Below, piece by piece: positions 1 to 8,204 of a DNA stretch of 64,000 nucleotides. Source of the stretch: CAVSRC01 sp963732845 (GTDB lineage Bacteria; Pseudomonadota; Alphaproteobacteria; Rhizobiales; Kaistiaceae); the NCBI GenBank assembly GCA_963732845.1, contig CAVTBE010000020.1:1-64000 (forward strand), in the 5' to 3' direction. Both the position numbers and the translations under genes were made by a program. Position 1 is the first letter of the stretch; every line of letters starts with the position of its first letter. The notes below the pieces were generated by a model. It ran no database searches. It saw only the letters and a list, made by a program, of their open reading frames with translations, and was not told the origin of the DNA.

Positions 1-1
1 C

Positions 2-597
2 GGCGTGACCCGCAATGCGGTGATCGGCAAGGTGCATCGGCTCTCTCTGTCGGGGCGCGCCAAGCCGGCGTCGAACAGCCCGCGTCCACGCAAGGTGAGG
101 GCAAAATCGGCGCACCGATCGGCGCCGCGCCATTTCGTGTCGGGCAACCGGCGTTGAAGACGCACGCCAATCCGGCGCCACGGCGCCTGCCGGCACCGGC
201 GGCACTGGAAGACGTGGTCGTGCCAATCAGCCTCAAGGTCTCGCTGCTGGCGCTCAACGACACGATGTGCAAATGGCCGGAGGGCGATCCCGGCACGGAA
301 GGTTTCCACTTCTGCGGCCACCGCTCGTGGAACGGCCTGCCCTATTGCGAATATCACAGCCGCCTTGCCTACCAGCCGGTCGACCGGCGGCGTGACCGAC
401 GCAGCGGCAGCGGCTACTGGGAGAGCGCATTCGACTTGCGGTCCGCCCCCAACTGGGGACGGACCTCGAAATGCTGCGGAAGCGATCCGCGCCTCCCGTA
501 TCCCTGCCTCTTCGCTCCCGAGCCGAGCACTCTTGACTTGGAGTGCGCTCTAGCCGGTAGCTTCCCATGCGTCGTGACAACAGGCAGGCGCGCATGA
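2..597 (+). pseudogene. gcrA: GcrA cell-cycle regulator, 5'-truncated by window edge and frameshifted
   Basis: GcrA is a DNA-binding cofactor of sigma-70 that reads methylated GANTC sites in Alphaproteobacteria. The visible start carries the HTH end GVTRNAVIGKVHRLSLSGRA in the frame beginning at base 2, which stops at 155-157. The conserved C-terminal zinc-like part (MCKWPEGDPGTEGFHFCG, then LPYCEYHSRLAYQP and RRRDRR) continues in the frame of base 154. Adding one base near 148 joins the two through a GNxALK-like linker, which is familiar from GcrA proteins. The last ~60 residues run past the usual GcrA end and may not be part of the protein. The gene is normally indispensable, so I infer a sequence error instead of a true pseudogene. 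The N-terminus lies outside the window. Confidence 0.8.
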
Positions 598-1022
598 GGA
601 TTGGAGAACTGGCGAAGCGTTCGGGGCTGTCTGCCCATACGATCCGCTATTACGAGCGGATCGGGCTGCTCCCCTATGCCGACAGGGACCAATCGCGGCA
701 GCGCAATTACGACGCGTCGGTCCTCATCTGGATCGATTTCCTCGATCGGCTGAAAACGACCGGAATGCCGATCAGCGAGATGCTGCGCTATGCCGCCTTG
801 CGCGAGCGTGGCGTCGGCACGGAAGCGGAGCGCCGGGAACTGCTGGAACAGCACCGCGAACGCGTGCGCCAACATCTGGCCGAACTGCACGACTGCCTGG
901 CGGTCCTCGACACCAAGATCGCCGGCTATGCCGGCACGGGAAAGAGGATGAAGGATTATGACACAACACCACCAGAGCGCCGGCGAAAGCCGGCTGGAAC
1001 GCGGAAAGCGCGCTCTCGCTGA
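594..1022 (+). CDS. MerR family transcriptional regulator
   Basis: This is a 142-residue MerR-type regulator. The winged-helix start MRIGELAKRSGLSAHTIRYY and the following YERIGLLPYADRD wing are classic. A coiled-coil dimerisation helix follows (about residues 75-115). I chose the ATG at 594 because it places MRIGELA at the usual MerR N-terminus; an upstream in-frame start at 567 would add nine unlikely residues. No metal-binding cysteine pair is visible, so it resembles the small-molecule or aldehyde-responsive branch. Its 3' end overlaps the start of the next gene, a carboxymuconolactone decarboxylase-like protein, by about 65 bases. The pair is probably one transcription unit and the neighbour the regulated target (inference). 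Confidence 0.85.
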   Translation: MRIGELAKRSGLSAHTIRYYERIGLLPYADRDQSRQRNYDASVLIWIDFLDRLKTTGMPISEMLRYAALRERGVGTEAERRELLEQHRERVRQHLAELHDCLAVLDTKIAGYAGTGKRMKDYDTTPPERRRKPAGTRKARSR

Positions 1023-1367
1023 GATCACGGCGCGGCCGGCGAAAACGTCATCGCGTCGCTGGCCGACATCGCGCCCGACTTTGCGACCTATCTGTTCGAG
1101 TTCCCCTTCGGTGACATCTATTCGCGTCCCGGATTGAACCTTCGCGACCGTGAGATCGCGACCATCGCTGCGCTGGCGGCGATGGGAAACGCGGCGCCGC
1201 AGCTTAAGGTTCACATCGAGGCGGGTCTGAATGTCGGGCTATCGCGCGACGAGATCGCCGAAATCCTGATGCAAATGGCTGTCTATGCCGGTTTCCCTGC
1301 AGCGCTCAACGAGTCGTTTGCCGCCAAGGAGGTCTTCCGACCAGACCGGAAGCCCGCGCCGGCGTGA
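958..1367 (+). pseudogene. Carboxymuconolactone decarboxylase (CMD/AhpD-like) family protein, frameshifted
   Basis: CMD-family proteins are small helical proteins related to gamma-carboxymuconolactone decarboxylase and AhpD. The start MTQHHQSAGESRLERGKRAL is read from the ATG at 958. The conserved rest (NLRDREIATIAALAAMGN, then HIEAGLNVGLSRDEIAEIL) is in another frame from about 1026. Restoring one G in the acggcgcgg stretch near 1029 gives the continuous, expected ITGAAGENVIASLADIAPDF. No CxxC redox pair is present, so this is not an AhpD peroxidase partner. The repaired product is about 137 residues, normal for the family. It follows and overlaps the MerR gene. I read the lesion as a probable single-base sequence error. 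Confidence 0.75.
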
Positions 1368-2619
1368 GCGGATGGCCCAGCGACGGCTGTGACGGCCCCT
1401 GCCGGCGGCTACTTGCCGCCGCTGACGCTCTGGCCTGGATCAGCGCCCAGACGAAATCCAGCGACAGGAACCGGGCGCGGCCGCCCGCCGCCTGACCGGG
1501 CAGCAGGAATTCGTCCGGCTGCGGCTGACCGGTGTAGCCGGTGACCCTGCCATCGCCATCGATCTTGAACACCGGCAGGCGCATGGCGGCCGGCGGCGCC
1601 GGCTCATGGGCCTTGTTGTCGGCGTTGTAGACGTAGCTCGCCGGGGCGTTGCGGTTGGGCCCGATGGTGGAGCGCACATGGCACGACATGCAGGACGAGG
1701 ATTGCTGGAAGCCGAGCTCCAGCTCCGAGTTGGCGAGGATCGTCGGGTTGCCGTCGGCATCGACATAATCGATCTGGGTACCGCGCAGGCGATAGTTCTC
1801 CCAGCGCGTGCCTTCCAGGCCGAAGCCGGCGGGGGCCCGTTGCACGCAAGCTCGCTCGCCGGACAGGCGACGCTGTCGCGTGACGGGTCAGCCAGCCCTC
1901 GTCGTAGAGGCCGGGGCGATAGGGATTGTCGACATGCTCGAAGGTCGCCCAGAACCAGTGCGGCAGGACCTTCGACTGGATGTGCAGCGCTGTGAGCCCG
2001 TAGAGATAGGGGCGCTTGCGCTTGGGGTCGCGGAACTCCTGCCACTGATAGCGCGCCTTGTCCTCCTCGCCGATCGGCCGCCAGACGGTCTGCACGGCGA
2101 TGGCGCCGAGCGGAAAGGCGATCGGCTGGCGGTTGTAGAAGAACCACTGCTGGCCTTCGACCGAATAGAGGCCGTTGTCGCGAATGTAGTCGAAGGCCGG
2201 GCGGTTGAGCCGGACCTCCTCCTGCTCGTCGCTGATGCTGCCCGACTTCACCGCGGCGACATCGCGGAAGATGGCGATCTGGCGCGGCACCGAGGCGGTA
2301 CTCAGGGTGCGGTCCGACCAGTCGATATCGTCCCAGGCCGGCGGCGCGGCGCCCTTCGGCAGGAAGACCTGGTCGGACATCGCCCAGGTCTCGAACATGA
2401 CCGGACCGGGGTCGCCATAGGGCCGGTCGCTGGCCGGCAGGCGGCTTGACGGGTCGGCCGGCCAGGTGAGCGCGACGAACATATGCCAGGCGAAACGATC
2501 GGGATCGCGCAAGGCAAGCGCCGCATCGGTGGAGACGACCCAGGGATCGGCGGCAATCGCCGGGACGCCGGCACCGGCCAGACCAAGCCCGCCAGCAGAC
2601 ACAACACGACACGTCTCAT
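1306..2619 (-). pseudogene. Secreted protein with a CxxCH (haem c-like) motif, two frameshifts
   Basis: The start at 2619 has a strong GGAGGG ribosome site and a clean Sec signal (MRRVVLCLLAGLVWPVP, cleaved before ADPWVV once one base is restored near 2565). The long middle part includes FAWHMFVALTWPADP and LYGLTALHIQSKVLPHWFWATFEHVDNPY. A second shift near 1868 moves to the frame holding GLEGTRWENYRLRGTQIDY and SSCMSCHVRSTIG, the only CxxCH. One CxxCH with a long N-terminal region fits an uncharacterised family of periplasmic haem c-like proteins; the function is unknown to me. The repaired product is about 435 residues. Its 3' end overlaps the end of the convergent CMD gene by about 60 bases, so the true stop could be earlier in a third frame. 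Confidence 0.6.
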
Positions 2620-2715
2620 AGCGCCCTCCGCCCCTCGCGGCGCTGCGGCACAAGGCAGGCTAACAAATGGTGGCGCAACGGCAAGCGCGGCGAGGGCGCG
2701 GCGCCGAGGTGTCGC

Positions 2716-3411
2716 TCAGGCCGTGACGGCGAAGCTCTCGTCGAAGGAATAGCCGGAGCCCCGCACGGTGCGGATCGGATCGCGGCCGCGGCCGAGCGCC
2801 TTGCGCAGCCGGCCGACATGGACGTCGACGGTGCGCTCGTCGACGAAGACGTCGCGCCCCCAGACGCTGTCGAGAAGCTGGGCGCGCGAGAACACGCGGC
2901 CGGGGCTCTGCATGAGGAATTCGAGCAGGCGGAATTCGGTCGGGCCGAGATGCAGCTCGTGGCCGTTGCGGCGGACGCGGTGGGTCTCGCGGTCGAGCTC
3001 GATGTCGCCGCCCTTGAGCACCGAGGCGACAAGTTCCGGCTTCGAGCGGCGCAGGATGGCGCGCACGCGGGCCATCAGCTCGGGAACCGAGAACGGCTTG
3101 ACGACATAATCGTCGGCGCCGGTGGCGAGGCCGCGGACGCGCTCCAACTCCTCGCCGCGGGCGGTCAGCATGATGATCGGCAAAGCGCGGGTGTCCTCGC
3201 GGCTGCGCAGGCGCCGGCAGAGCTCGATGCCGGAGATGCCGGGCAGCATCCAATCGAGCAGGAGGAGATCGGGAATGTTCTCGCGGAGCAGCGTCTCGGC
3301 CTCGTCGCCGCGTTCGACCGTATCGACCGCGTAGCCCTCCGCCTCGAGATTGTAGCGGAGCATCAGCGACAGCGGCTCCTCATCCTCGACGATCATTACC
3401 TTCGGGGTCAT
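2716..3411 (-). CDS. phoB: Phosphate regulon response regulator PhoB
   Basis: PhoB is the DNA-binding output of the PhoR-PhoB two-component system. It activates pst and other Pho genes under phosphate starvation. The 231-residue protein has an N-terminal receiver domain (about 1-120) with the acidic pair E9/D10, phosphoacceptor D53 in LLLLDWMLPG and K105 in VVKPFS. A C-terminal OmpR-type winged helix (about 130-228) contains GPTEFRLLEFLMQSPGRVFS and the recognition helix region ERTVDVHVGRLRKAL. It is the last gene of the phoR-pstSCAB-phoU-phoB block, 30 bases after phoU, and is very likely co-transcribed and autoregulated through the Pho box before pstS. Length and motifs are standard. Confidence 0.97.
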   Translation of the reverse strand: MTPKVMIVEDEEPLSLMLRYNLEAEGYAVDTVERGDEAETLLRENIPDLLLLDWMLPGISGIELCRRLRSREDTRALPIIMLTARGEELERVRGLATGADDYVVKPFSVPELMARVRAILRRSKPELVASVLKGGDIELDRETHRVRRNGHELHLGPTEFRLLEFLMQSPGRVFSRAQLLDSVWGRDVFVDERTVDVHVGRLRKALGRGRDPIRTVRGSGYSFDESFAVTA

Positions 3412-3441
3412 CGCCGCAGCTCCCGATCGTCCATTGCCGGT

Positions 3442-4160
3442 TCAGGTGTCGTTGTAGTCAATCGAGGTGAGGCTCGACGTATCCTGCTTGGGACGTTCGT
3501 CGGCCAGCACCACGCCGGTGATCAGATAGTGCAGAGTCTCGGCGATGTTGGTGGCATGGTCGCCGATGCGCTCGACGTTCTTGGCGCAGAACAGAAGATG
3601 CGTGCACATGGTGATGTTGCGCGGATCCTCCATCATGTAGGTGAGGAGCTCGCGGAACAGCGAGGTGTACATAGCGTCGATCTCGTTGTCGCGCTCCCAG
3701 ACGGCGAGCGCGGCGGAGAGATCGCGGGCAGCGAAGGCATCGAGGATCGCCTTGAGCTGGGCGAGCGCCATCTCGGCGATGTGCTCGACGCCGACGACCA
3801 GCCGCTGCGGGCCGAAATTGGTCTCGATGGCCATCACCCGCTTGGCGGTGTTCTTGGCGAGGTCGCCGACGCGCTCGAGATCGTTGGCGATGTGGATCGC
3901 CGCCATGATCTCGCGCAGGTCGCGGGCCATCGGCTGGCGCCGGGCGATCATCTGGATGGCGCTCTCCTCGACCTGCTGCTGGAGCTTGTCGATGCGCTCG
4001 TCGCCAGCGATGACGCGCTGGGCAAGCGCGGTGTCGCGGTTGACCAGGGCGGTCACCGAGTCGGCAACATATTGCTCGGCAAGGCCGCCCATCTCGGCGA
4101 TCTTGCGGGCGAGTTCGCCCAGTTCCTCGTCGAACTAGGCAACGGTGTGTTGTCCGGCAT
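3442..4160 (-). CDS. phoU: Phosphate signalling protein PhoU (N-terminal frameshift)
   Basis: PhoU links the Pst transporter to PhoR and keeps the Pho regulon off when phosphate is ample. The sequence shows the two three-helix PhoU repeats, with metal-contact signatures ERVGDLAKNTAKR in the first half and ERIGDHATNIAE in the second. The ATG at 4160 begins MPDNTPLPS. The rest (FDEELGELARKIAEMGG onward) is in a different frame, directly after a stop. Restoring one T in the short T run near 4134 joins them into the canonical PhoU start. The uninterrupted part alone, from the ATG at 4092, would be 216 residues and lack helix 1. It lies between pstB and phoB. I treat the break as a sequence error. 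Confidence 0.92.
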
Positions 4161-4181
4161 GGTCGCGTTCTCCGCTCGTGA

Positions 4182-5033
4182 TCAGCCGAAGCGGCCGGTG
4201 ATGTAATCCTGGGTGCGCCGGTCGGCCGGCGCGGTGAACATCTTGTTGGTCTCGTCGTACTCCACCAACTCGCCAAGATACATGAAGGCGGTGTAGTCCG
4301 AGACGCGCGCCGCCTGCTGCATGTTATGGGTGACGATGGCGATCGTGTACTCGTTCTTGAGCTCGTCGATCAGCTCTTCGATCTTGGCGGTCGAGATCGG
4401 ATCGAGCGCCGAAGCCGGCTCGTCGAGCAGCACGACCTCGGGCTGGACGGCGACGGTGCGGGCAATGCACAGGCGCTGCTGCTGGCCGCCGGAGAGGCTG
4501 AGGCCGCTGGCGCGGAGCTTGTCCTTGACCTCGTCCCACAGCGCCGCCTTGGTGAGCGCCGCCTCGACGCGGTCGGCAAGCTCGGCGCGCGGCGGGCGCT
4601 CGTAGAGCTGGATGCCGAAGGCGATATTGTCGAAGATGGTCATCGGGAACGGCGTCGGCTTCTGGAAGACCATGCCGACCTTGGAGCGCAGCAGGTTGAC
4701 GTCCTGCTGCGGCGACAGGATGTTGTCGCCGTCGAACATCACCTCTCCCTCGGCCCGCTGCTTCGGGTAGAGGTCGTACATGCGGTTGAACACACGCAGC
4801 AGGGTCGACTTGCCGCAGCCCGACGGGCCGATGAAGGCCGTCACGTGGTTCTCGTAGAGCGGCAGGCTGATCGACTTCAGGGCGAGCGTATCGCCGTAAT
4901 AGAAGTGCAGGTCGCGCACCGTCATCTTCTCGGACTTCGGCTTGCCGACAAGGCCGGGATCCGGCGCGCGGACGGCAACGTCAAACTCGGGCGTGGCCGT
5001 CGAACCGTTCGTCGAAAGACTGGTGTCGTTCAT
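4182..5033 (-). CDS. pstB: Phosphate ABC transporter ATP-binding protein PstB
   Basis: PstB is the ATPase of the high-affinity phosphate importer PstSCAB at the inner membrane. The 283-residue protein has a Walker A GPSGCGKST at about residues 69-77. It also has the LSGGQQQRLCIAR signature, the Walker B LLDEPASALDP and the switch histidine in AIVTHNMQQA. The ending DYITGRFG is typical of PstB. The N-terminus has a ~35-residue unstructured extension before MTVRDLHFYYG, common in Hyphomicrobiales. The ATG at 5033 overlaps the pstA stop in an ATGA junction, which fixes the start and implies translational coupling. Confidence 0.97.
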   Translation of the reverse strand: MNDTSLSTNGSTATPEFDVAVRAPDPGLVGKPKSEKMTVRDLHFYYGDTLALKSISLPLYENHVTAFIGPSGCGKSTLLRVFNRMYDLYPKQRAEGEVMFDGDNILSPQQDVNLLRSKVGMVFQKPTPFPMTIFDNIAFGIQLYERPPRAELADRVEAALTKAALWDEVKDKLRASGLSLSGGQQQRLCIARTVAVQPEVVLLDEPASALDPISTAKIEELIDELKNEYTIAIVTHNMQQAARVSDYTAFMYLGELVEYDETNKMFTAPADRRTQDYITGRFG

Positions 5034-5878
5034 GACGGCTTCCCCATGCTCGAGAGATAGCGCGCGACGACATTGAGCGTCAGCACGGCAAAGGTGATGA
5101 TCAGCGCGCCCGTCCAGGCAAGCTGCTGCCAATCGTCGTAGGGCGACAGGGCGAACTGGAAGATGGTGACCGGCAGGTTGGCCATCGGCGCGTTCGGGTC
5201 GAGGCTCCAGAACTGGTTGTTGAGGGACGTGAAGAGCAGCGGCGCGGTCTCGCCGGTGATGCGCGCGATGGCGAGCAGCACGCCGGTGAGGATGCCGGCG
5301 CGGGCGGCGCGATAGGACACGTCGGCGATGAGCTTCCAGCGCGGCGAGCCGAGACCGGAGGCGGCTTCGCGCAGCGAATCGGGGACCAGCAGGAGCATGT
5401 CCTCGGTGGTGCGGATGACCACCGGCAGGACCAGGATGGCGAGCGCCACACCGCCGGCCCAGCCCGAGAAGTGGCCCATGCGGGCGACCATGATCTCGTA
5501 GACGAACAGGCCAATGACAATGGACGGTGCCGACAGCAGGATGTCGTTGACGAAGCGCACGATCGAGGTGAGGCGCGAATAGCGGCCGTATTCGGCCATG
5601 TAGGTGCCCGCGAGGATGCCGATCGGCGTGCCGATGACGACGCCCATGACCGTGAGGATGAGGCTGCCGACGATGGCATTGGCGAGACCGCCGGCGCTGC
5701 CCGGCGGCGGCGTATTGGCGGTGAAGACTTCCAGCGACAGGCCGGAAAAGCCGTTCCACAGGAGCGTCGCCAGGATGACGACCAGCCAGGCGGCGCCAAA
5801 CGCGGTGGCGAAGACCGACAGCGCCATGGTGATGGCGTTGCGCCGACGGCGGCGGTTGTAGCGGGCCATCGACTTCAT
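5030..5878 (-). CDS. pstA: Phosphate ABC transporter permease PstA
   Basis: PstA is one of the two membrane subunits of PstSCAB. The 282-residue protein starts with a basic cytoplasmic stretch (MKSMARYNRRRRRN) followed by a first hydrophobic helix (about 16-38) and five more. The cytoplasmic EAA loop that docks PstB is seen as REAASGLGSPRWKLIADV, and AITRITGETAPLL-like sequence marks the family. The ATG at 5878 overlaps the pstC stop, so the three genes pstC-pstA-pstB are translationally coupled. Confidence 0.97.
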   Translation of the reverse strand: MKSMARYNRRRRRNAITMALSVFATAFGAAWLVVILATLLWNGFSGLSLEVFTANTPPPGSAGGLANAIVGSLILTVMGVVIGTPIGILAGTYMAEYGRYSRLTSIVRFVNDILLSAPSIVIGLFVYEIMVARMGHFSGWAGGVALAILVLPVVIRTTEDMLLLVPDSLREAASGLGSPRWKLIADVSYRAARAGILTGVLLAIARITGETAPLLFTSLNNQFWSLDPNAPMANLPVTIFQFALSPYDDWQQLAWTGALIITFAVLTLNVVARYLSSMGKPS

Positions 5879-6891
5879 GAGCCGAGGCTCCTCTCGATCC
5901 GCATAAGCATGTAGCGGGCGGCAGCCAGCACGAAGAAGGTGATGACGAAGAGGATGAGGCCGAGAGCGATCAGCGAGGAGGTGTAGAGGTCGCCGACGGC
6001 CTCGTTGAACTCGTTGGCGATGGAGGCCGAGATGGTGGTGCCGGGCGCCAGGATGGAGGCCGAGACACGGTGGGCGTTGCCGATGACGAAGGTCACCGCC
6101 ATGGTCTCGCCGAGGGCGCGGCCGAGGCCGAGCATGACGCCGCCGATGACGCCGACGCGGGTATAGGGCAGCACCACCTTGCGCACGACCTCCCAGGTCG
6201 TGCAGCCGACGCCATAGGCCGCCTCCTTGAGCACCGGCGGGACGGTGAGGAACACGTCGCGGGTGATGGCGGTGATGAAGGGCAGCACCATGATCGCCAG
6301 GATCAGCCCGGCGGTGAACACGCCGATGCCATAGGGCGGGCCGGCAAAGAGCGCGCCGATGCCCGGCACGTTGCCCAGCGTGTCGATCAGGAACGGCTGC
6401 ACCGTCGCCTGCAGGAACGGCGCGAAGACGAACAGGCCCCAGATGCCGTAGATGATCGACGGGATGCCGGCGAGCAGCTCGATGGCAATGCCGATCGGCC
6501 GGCGCAGCGGATAGGGGCAGAGCTCGGTGAGGAAGATGGCGATGCCGAAGGAGACCGGAATGCCGATCACCATGGCAATCAGGGAGGTCACGATGGTGCC
6601 GTACATCGGCGCGATGGCGCCGAATTTCTCGGTCACCGGATTCCACGACTGGGTGGTGAGGAAGCCGAAACCGAACTTGGAGAATGCCGGCATCGCGCCG
6701 ATGACCAGCGACACAATGACACCGCCGAGCAGGATGAGCACAAGAACCGCGGCAGCGAACGTCGCCGTGCGAAACGCGCCTTCACCCAACTTGAACCGGC
6801 GCAGCGCCCGAAGCTTGGACTGCTCGATGCCACTGACTGCGTTTGCGCCGTGCAAGGCCATTTCGGTCATCCGAATCTCCGGCGAATTCAT
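5875..6891 (-). CDS. pstC: Phosphate ABC transporter permease PstC
   Basis: PstC pairs with PstA to form the phosphate channel. The 338-residue protein has a ~35-residue cytoplasmic N-terminus and a first hydrophobic helix around 45-65 (FAAAVLVLILLGGVIVSLV). Further helices contain the Pst-type PIGIAIELLAGIPSIIYGIWG and the EAA loop KEAAYGVGCTTWEVVRKVVL. GRALGETMAVTFVIGN is a PstC hallmark. Translation may start at 6891 or seven codons later at MTEMALHG; I cannot decide. It follows pstS after about 115 bases, a gap that often holds an attenuating hairpin in pst operons. Confidence 0.96.
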   Translation of the reverse strand: MNSPEIRMTEMALHGANAVSGIEQSKLRALRRFKLGEGAFRTATFAAAVLVLILLGGVIVSLVIGAMPAFSKFGFGFLTTQSWNPVTEKFGAIAPMYGTIVTSLIAMVIGIPVSFGIAIFLTELCPYPLRRPIGIAIELLAGIPSIIYGIWGLFVFAPFLQATVQPFLIDTLGNVPGIGALFAGPPYGIGVFTAGLILAIMVLPFITAITRDVFLTVPPVLKEAAYGVGCTTWEVVRKVVLPYTRVGVIGGVMLGLGRALGETMAVTFVIGNAHRVSASILAPGTTISASIANEFNEAVGDLYTSSLIALGLILFVITFFVLAAARYMLMRIERSLGS

Positions 6892-7007
6892 AAAGTATGC
6901 GCGGGAAATGGCAAATCGGGCCGGAACTCAATACTTTCCCACAAGGCCTTGGCGCTGCGTGCGCCCACCCCGGAGGGCGGGCGCACGTGCCACAATCAGT
7001 GCGGGGA

Positions 7008-8057
7008 CTACATCGCCGCGTAGACGGGCTTGCCGTCGGGGCCGACGATGTCCTTGGCCCACATCGCCTCGACATCCTTCGCGACGGCTTCAGGCATCGG
7101 GATGTAGATCAGCGCCTTGGCCATGTCGCCGCCCTTGGCATAGGCCCAGGAGAAGAACTTCAGAGCCTCGGCAGACGCCGCAACATCGGCCGGCTGCTTG
7201 TACATGAGGATGAAGGTGGCGGCGGTCATCGGCCAGGTGTCGGCGCCGGGCTGGTTGGCCAGGATCACGGCGTAGCCGGGCGTGCCGTTCCAGTCGGCAT
7301 TGACGGCCGCAGCGGCGAATGCCTCGGCGGTCGGCTGAACCTGCTTGCCATCCTTGTTGACCATGCCAGCGTAGGTCATCTTGTTCTGCATGGCATAGGC
7401 GTATTCGACGTAGCCGATCGAGCCCTTGGTGTTCTGGACGTTGTTGGCGACGCCTTCGTTGCCCTTGGCACCGATGCCGACCGGCCACTCGACCGCGGTG
7501 GCCACGCCGATGTTCGCCTTCCAGTCGGCGCTGACATCAGCCAGGTAATAGGTGAAGTTGAAGGTGGTGCCCGACCCGTCCGAACGATGGACGACGGCGA
7601 TGGCCGAAGACGGCAGCTTGACGCCCGGATTGGCCTCTGCAATCGCCGGATCGTCCCACTTGGTGATCTTGCCCATGAAGATGTCGGCGAGCGTGTTGCC
7701 GTCGATGTAGAGTTCGCCCGGCTTGATGCCTTCGAGGTTCACGACCGGAACGATGCCGCCCATGACCATCGGCCACTGGGCAAGGCCGTACTTGTCGAGG
7801 TCTTCGGCCTTCAGCGGCGCGTCGGTCGCACCGAAGGTCACGGTCTTGGCTTCAATCTGCTTGATGCCGCCGCCGGAACCGATCGACTGGTAGTTCAGGC
7901 CGATCCCGGTCTCCGCCTTGTAGGCCTCGGCCCACTTGGAATAGATCGGGTTCGGGAACGTGGCGCCCGCACCGGTGATATCGGCAGCGCTGGCGACGGA
8001 AACGGAAAACGCCGCGGCGGCAAGGCCGGCCGCGATGGCGAGGTTGAAGTGTTTCAC
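7008..8057 (-). CDS. pstS: Periplasmic phosphate-binding protein PstS
   Basis: PstS captures phosphate in the periplasm and delivers it to PstCA. I take the GTG at 8057 as start: it follows a GGGAGAGG ribosome site and opens directly with a Sec signal (KHFNLAIAAGLAAAAFSVSV) cleaved after ASA before ADITGAGA. An upstream ATG at 8108 would add 17 residues with no signal character. The mature part carries the PstS markers GAGATFPNPIYSKWAE, SIGSGGGIKQI (phosphate loop) and RSDGSGTTFNFT. The product is 349 residues, standard length. A strong Pho box match lies upstream at 8171-8188, so this is the most strongly phosphate-regulated gene of the block. Confidence 0.97.
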   Translation of the reverse strand: MKHFNLAIAAGLAAAAFSVSVASAADITGAGATFPNPIYSKWAEAYKAETGIGLNYQSIGSGGGIKQIEAKTVTFGATDAPLKAEDLDKYGLAQWPMVMGGIVPVVNLEGIKPGELYIDGNTLADIFMGKITKWDDPAIAEANPGVKLPSSAIAVVHRSDGSGTTFNFTYYLADVSADWKANIGVATAVEWPVGIGAKGNEGVANNVQNTKGSIGYVEYAYAMQNKMTYAGMVNKDGKQVQPTAEAFAAAAVNADWNGTPGYAVILANQPGADTWPMTAATFILMYKQPADVAASAEALKFFSWAYAKGGDMAKALIYIPMPEAVAKDVEAMWAKDIVGPDGKPVYAAM

Positions 8058-8170
8058 CTGGCCTCTCCCTGTTGGAGGTTTGGGGATGGACGACCACGGA
8101 CCACCCAAGAGCGAGCGTCCATGTCGGCGCGGAACCTAGTCAGTCCCCACGAACCTCCTATGACGTTCGT

Positions 8171-8188
8171 GTAACGGTTTTACGACAT
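8171..8188 (-). promoter_or_regulatory. Pho box (PhoB operator) upstream of pstS
   Basis: Read on the minus strand this is ATGTCGTAAAACCGTTAC. It matches the PhoB consensus CTGTCATAWAWCTGTCAY at about 14 of 18 positions, with the two TGTC/GTTA half sites in the right register around an AT-rich spacer. It lies about 115 bases before the pstS GTG and just after the phoR stop (8205), so a phosphate-starvation promoter is expected between phoR and pstS. No promoter has been mapped; this is a sequence match only. Confidence 0.7.
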
Positions 8189-8204
8189 TCCAAGTGATTG
8201 ATTT

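Noticed and set aside
2818..4206. Long open frame on the plus strand opposite phoB and phoU
   Set aside because: It is exactly antisense to two well-conserved Pho genes and has the Asp/Glu/Arg/Leu-rich composition produced by GC-rich antisense frames; no motif is seen.
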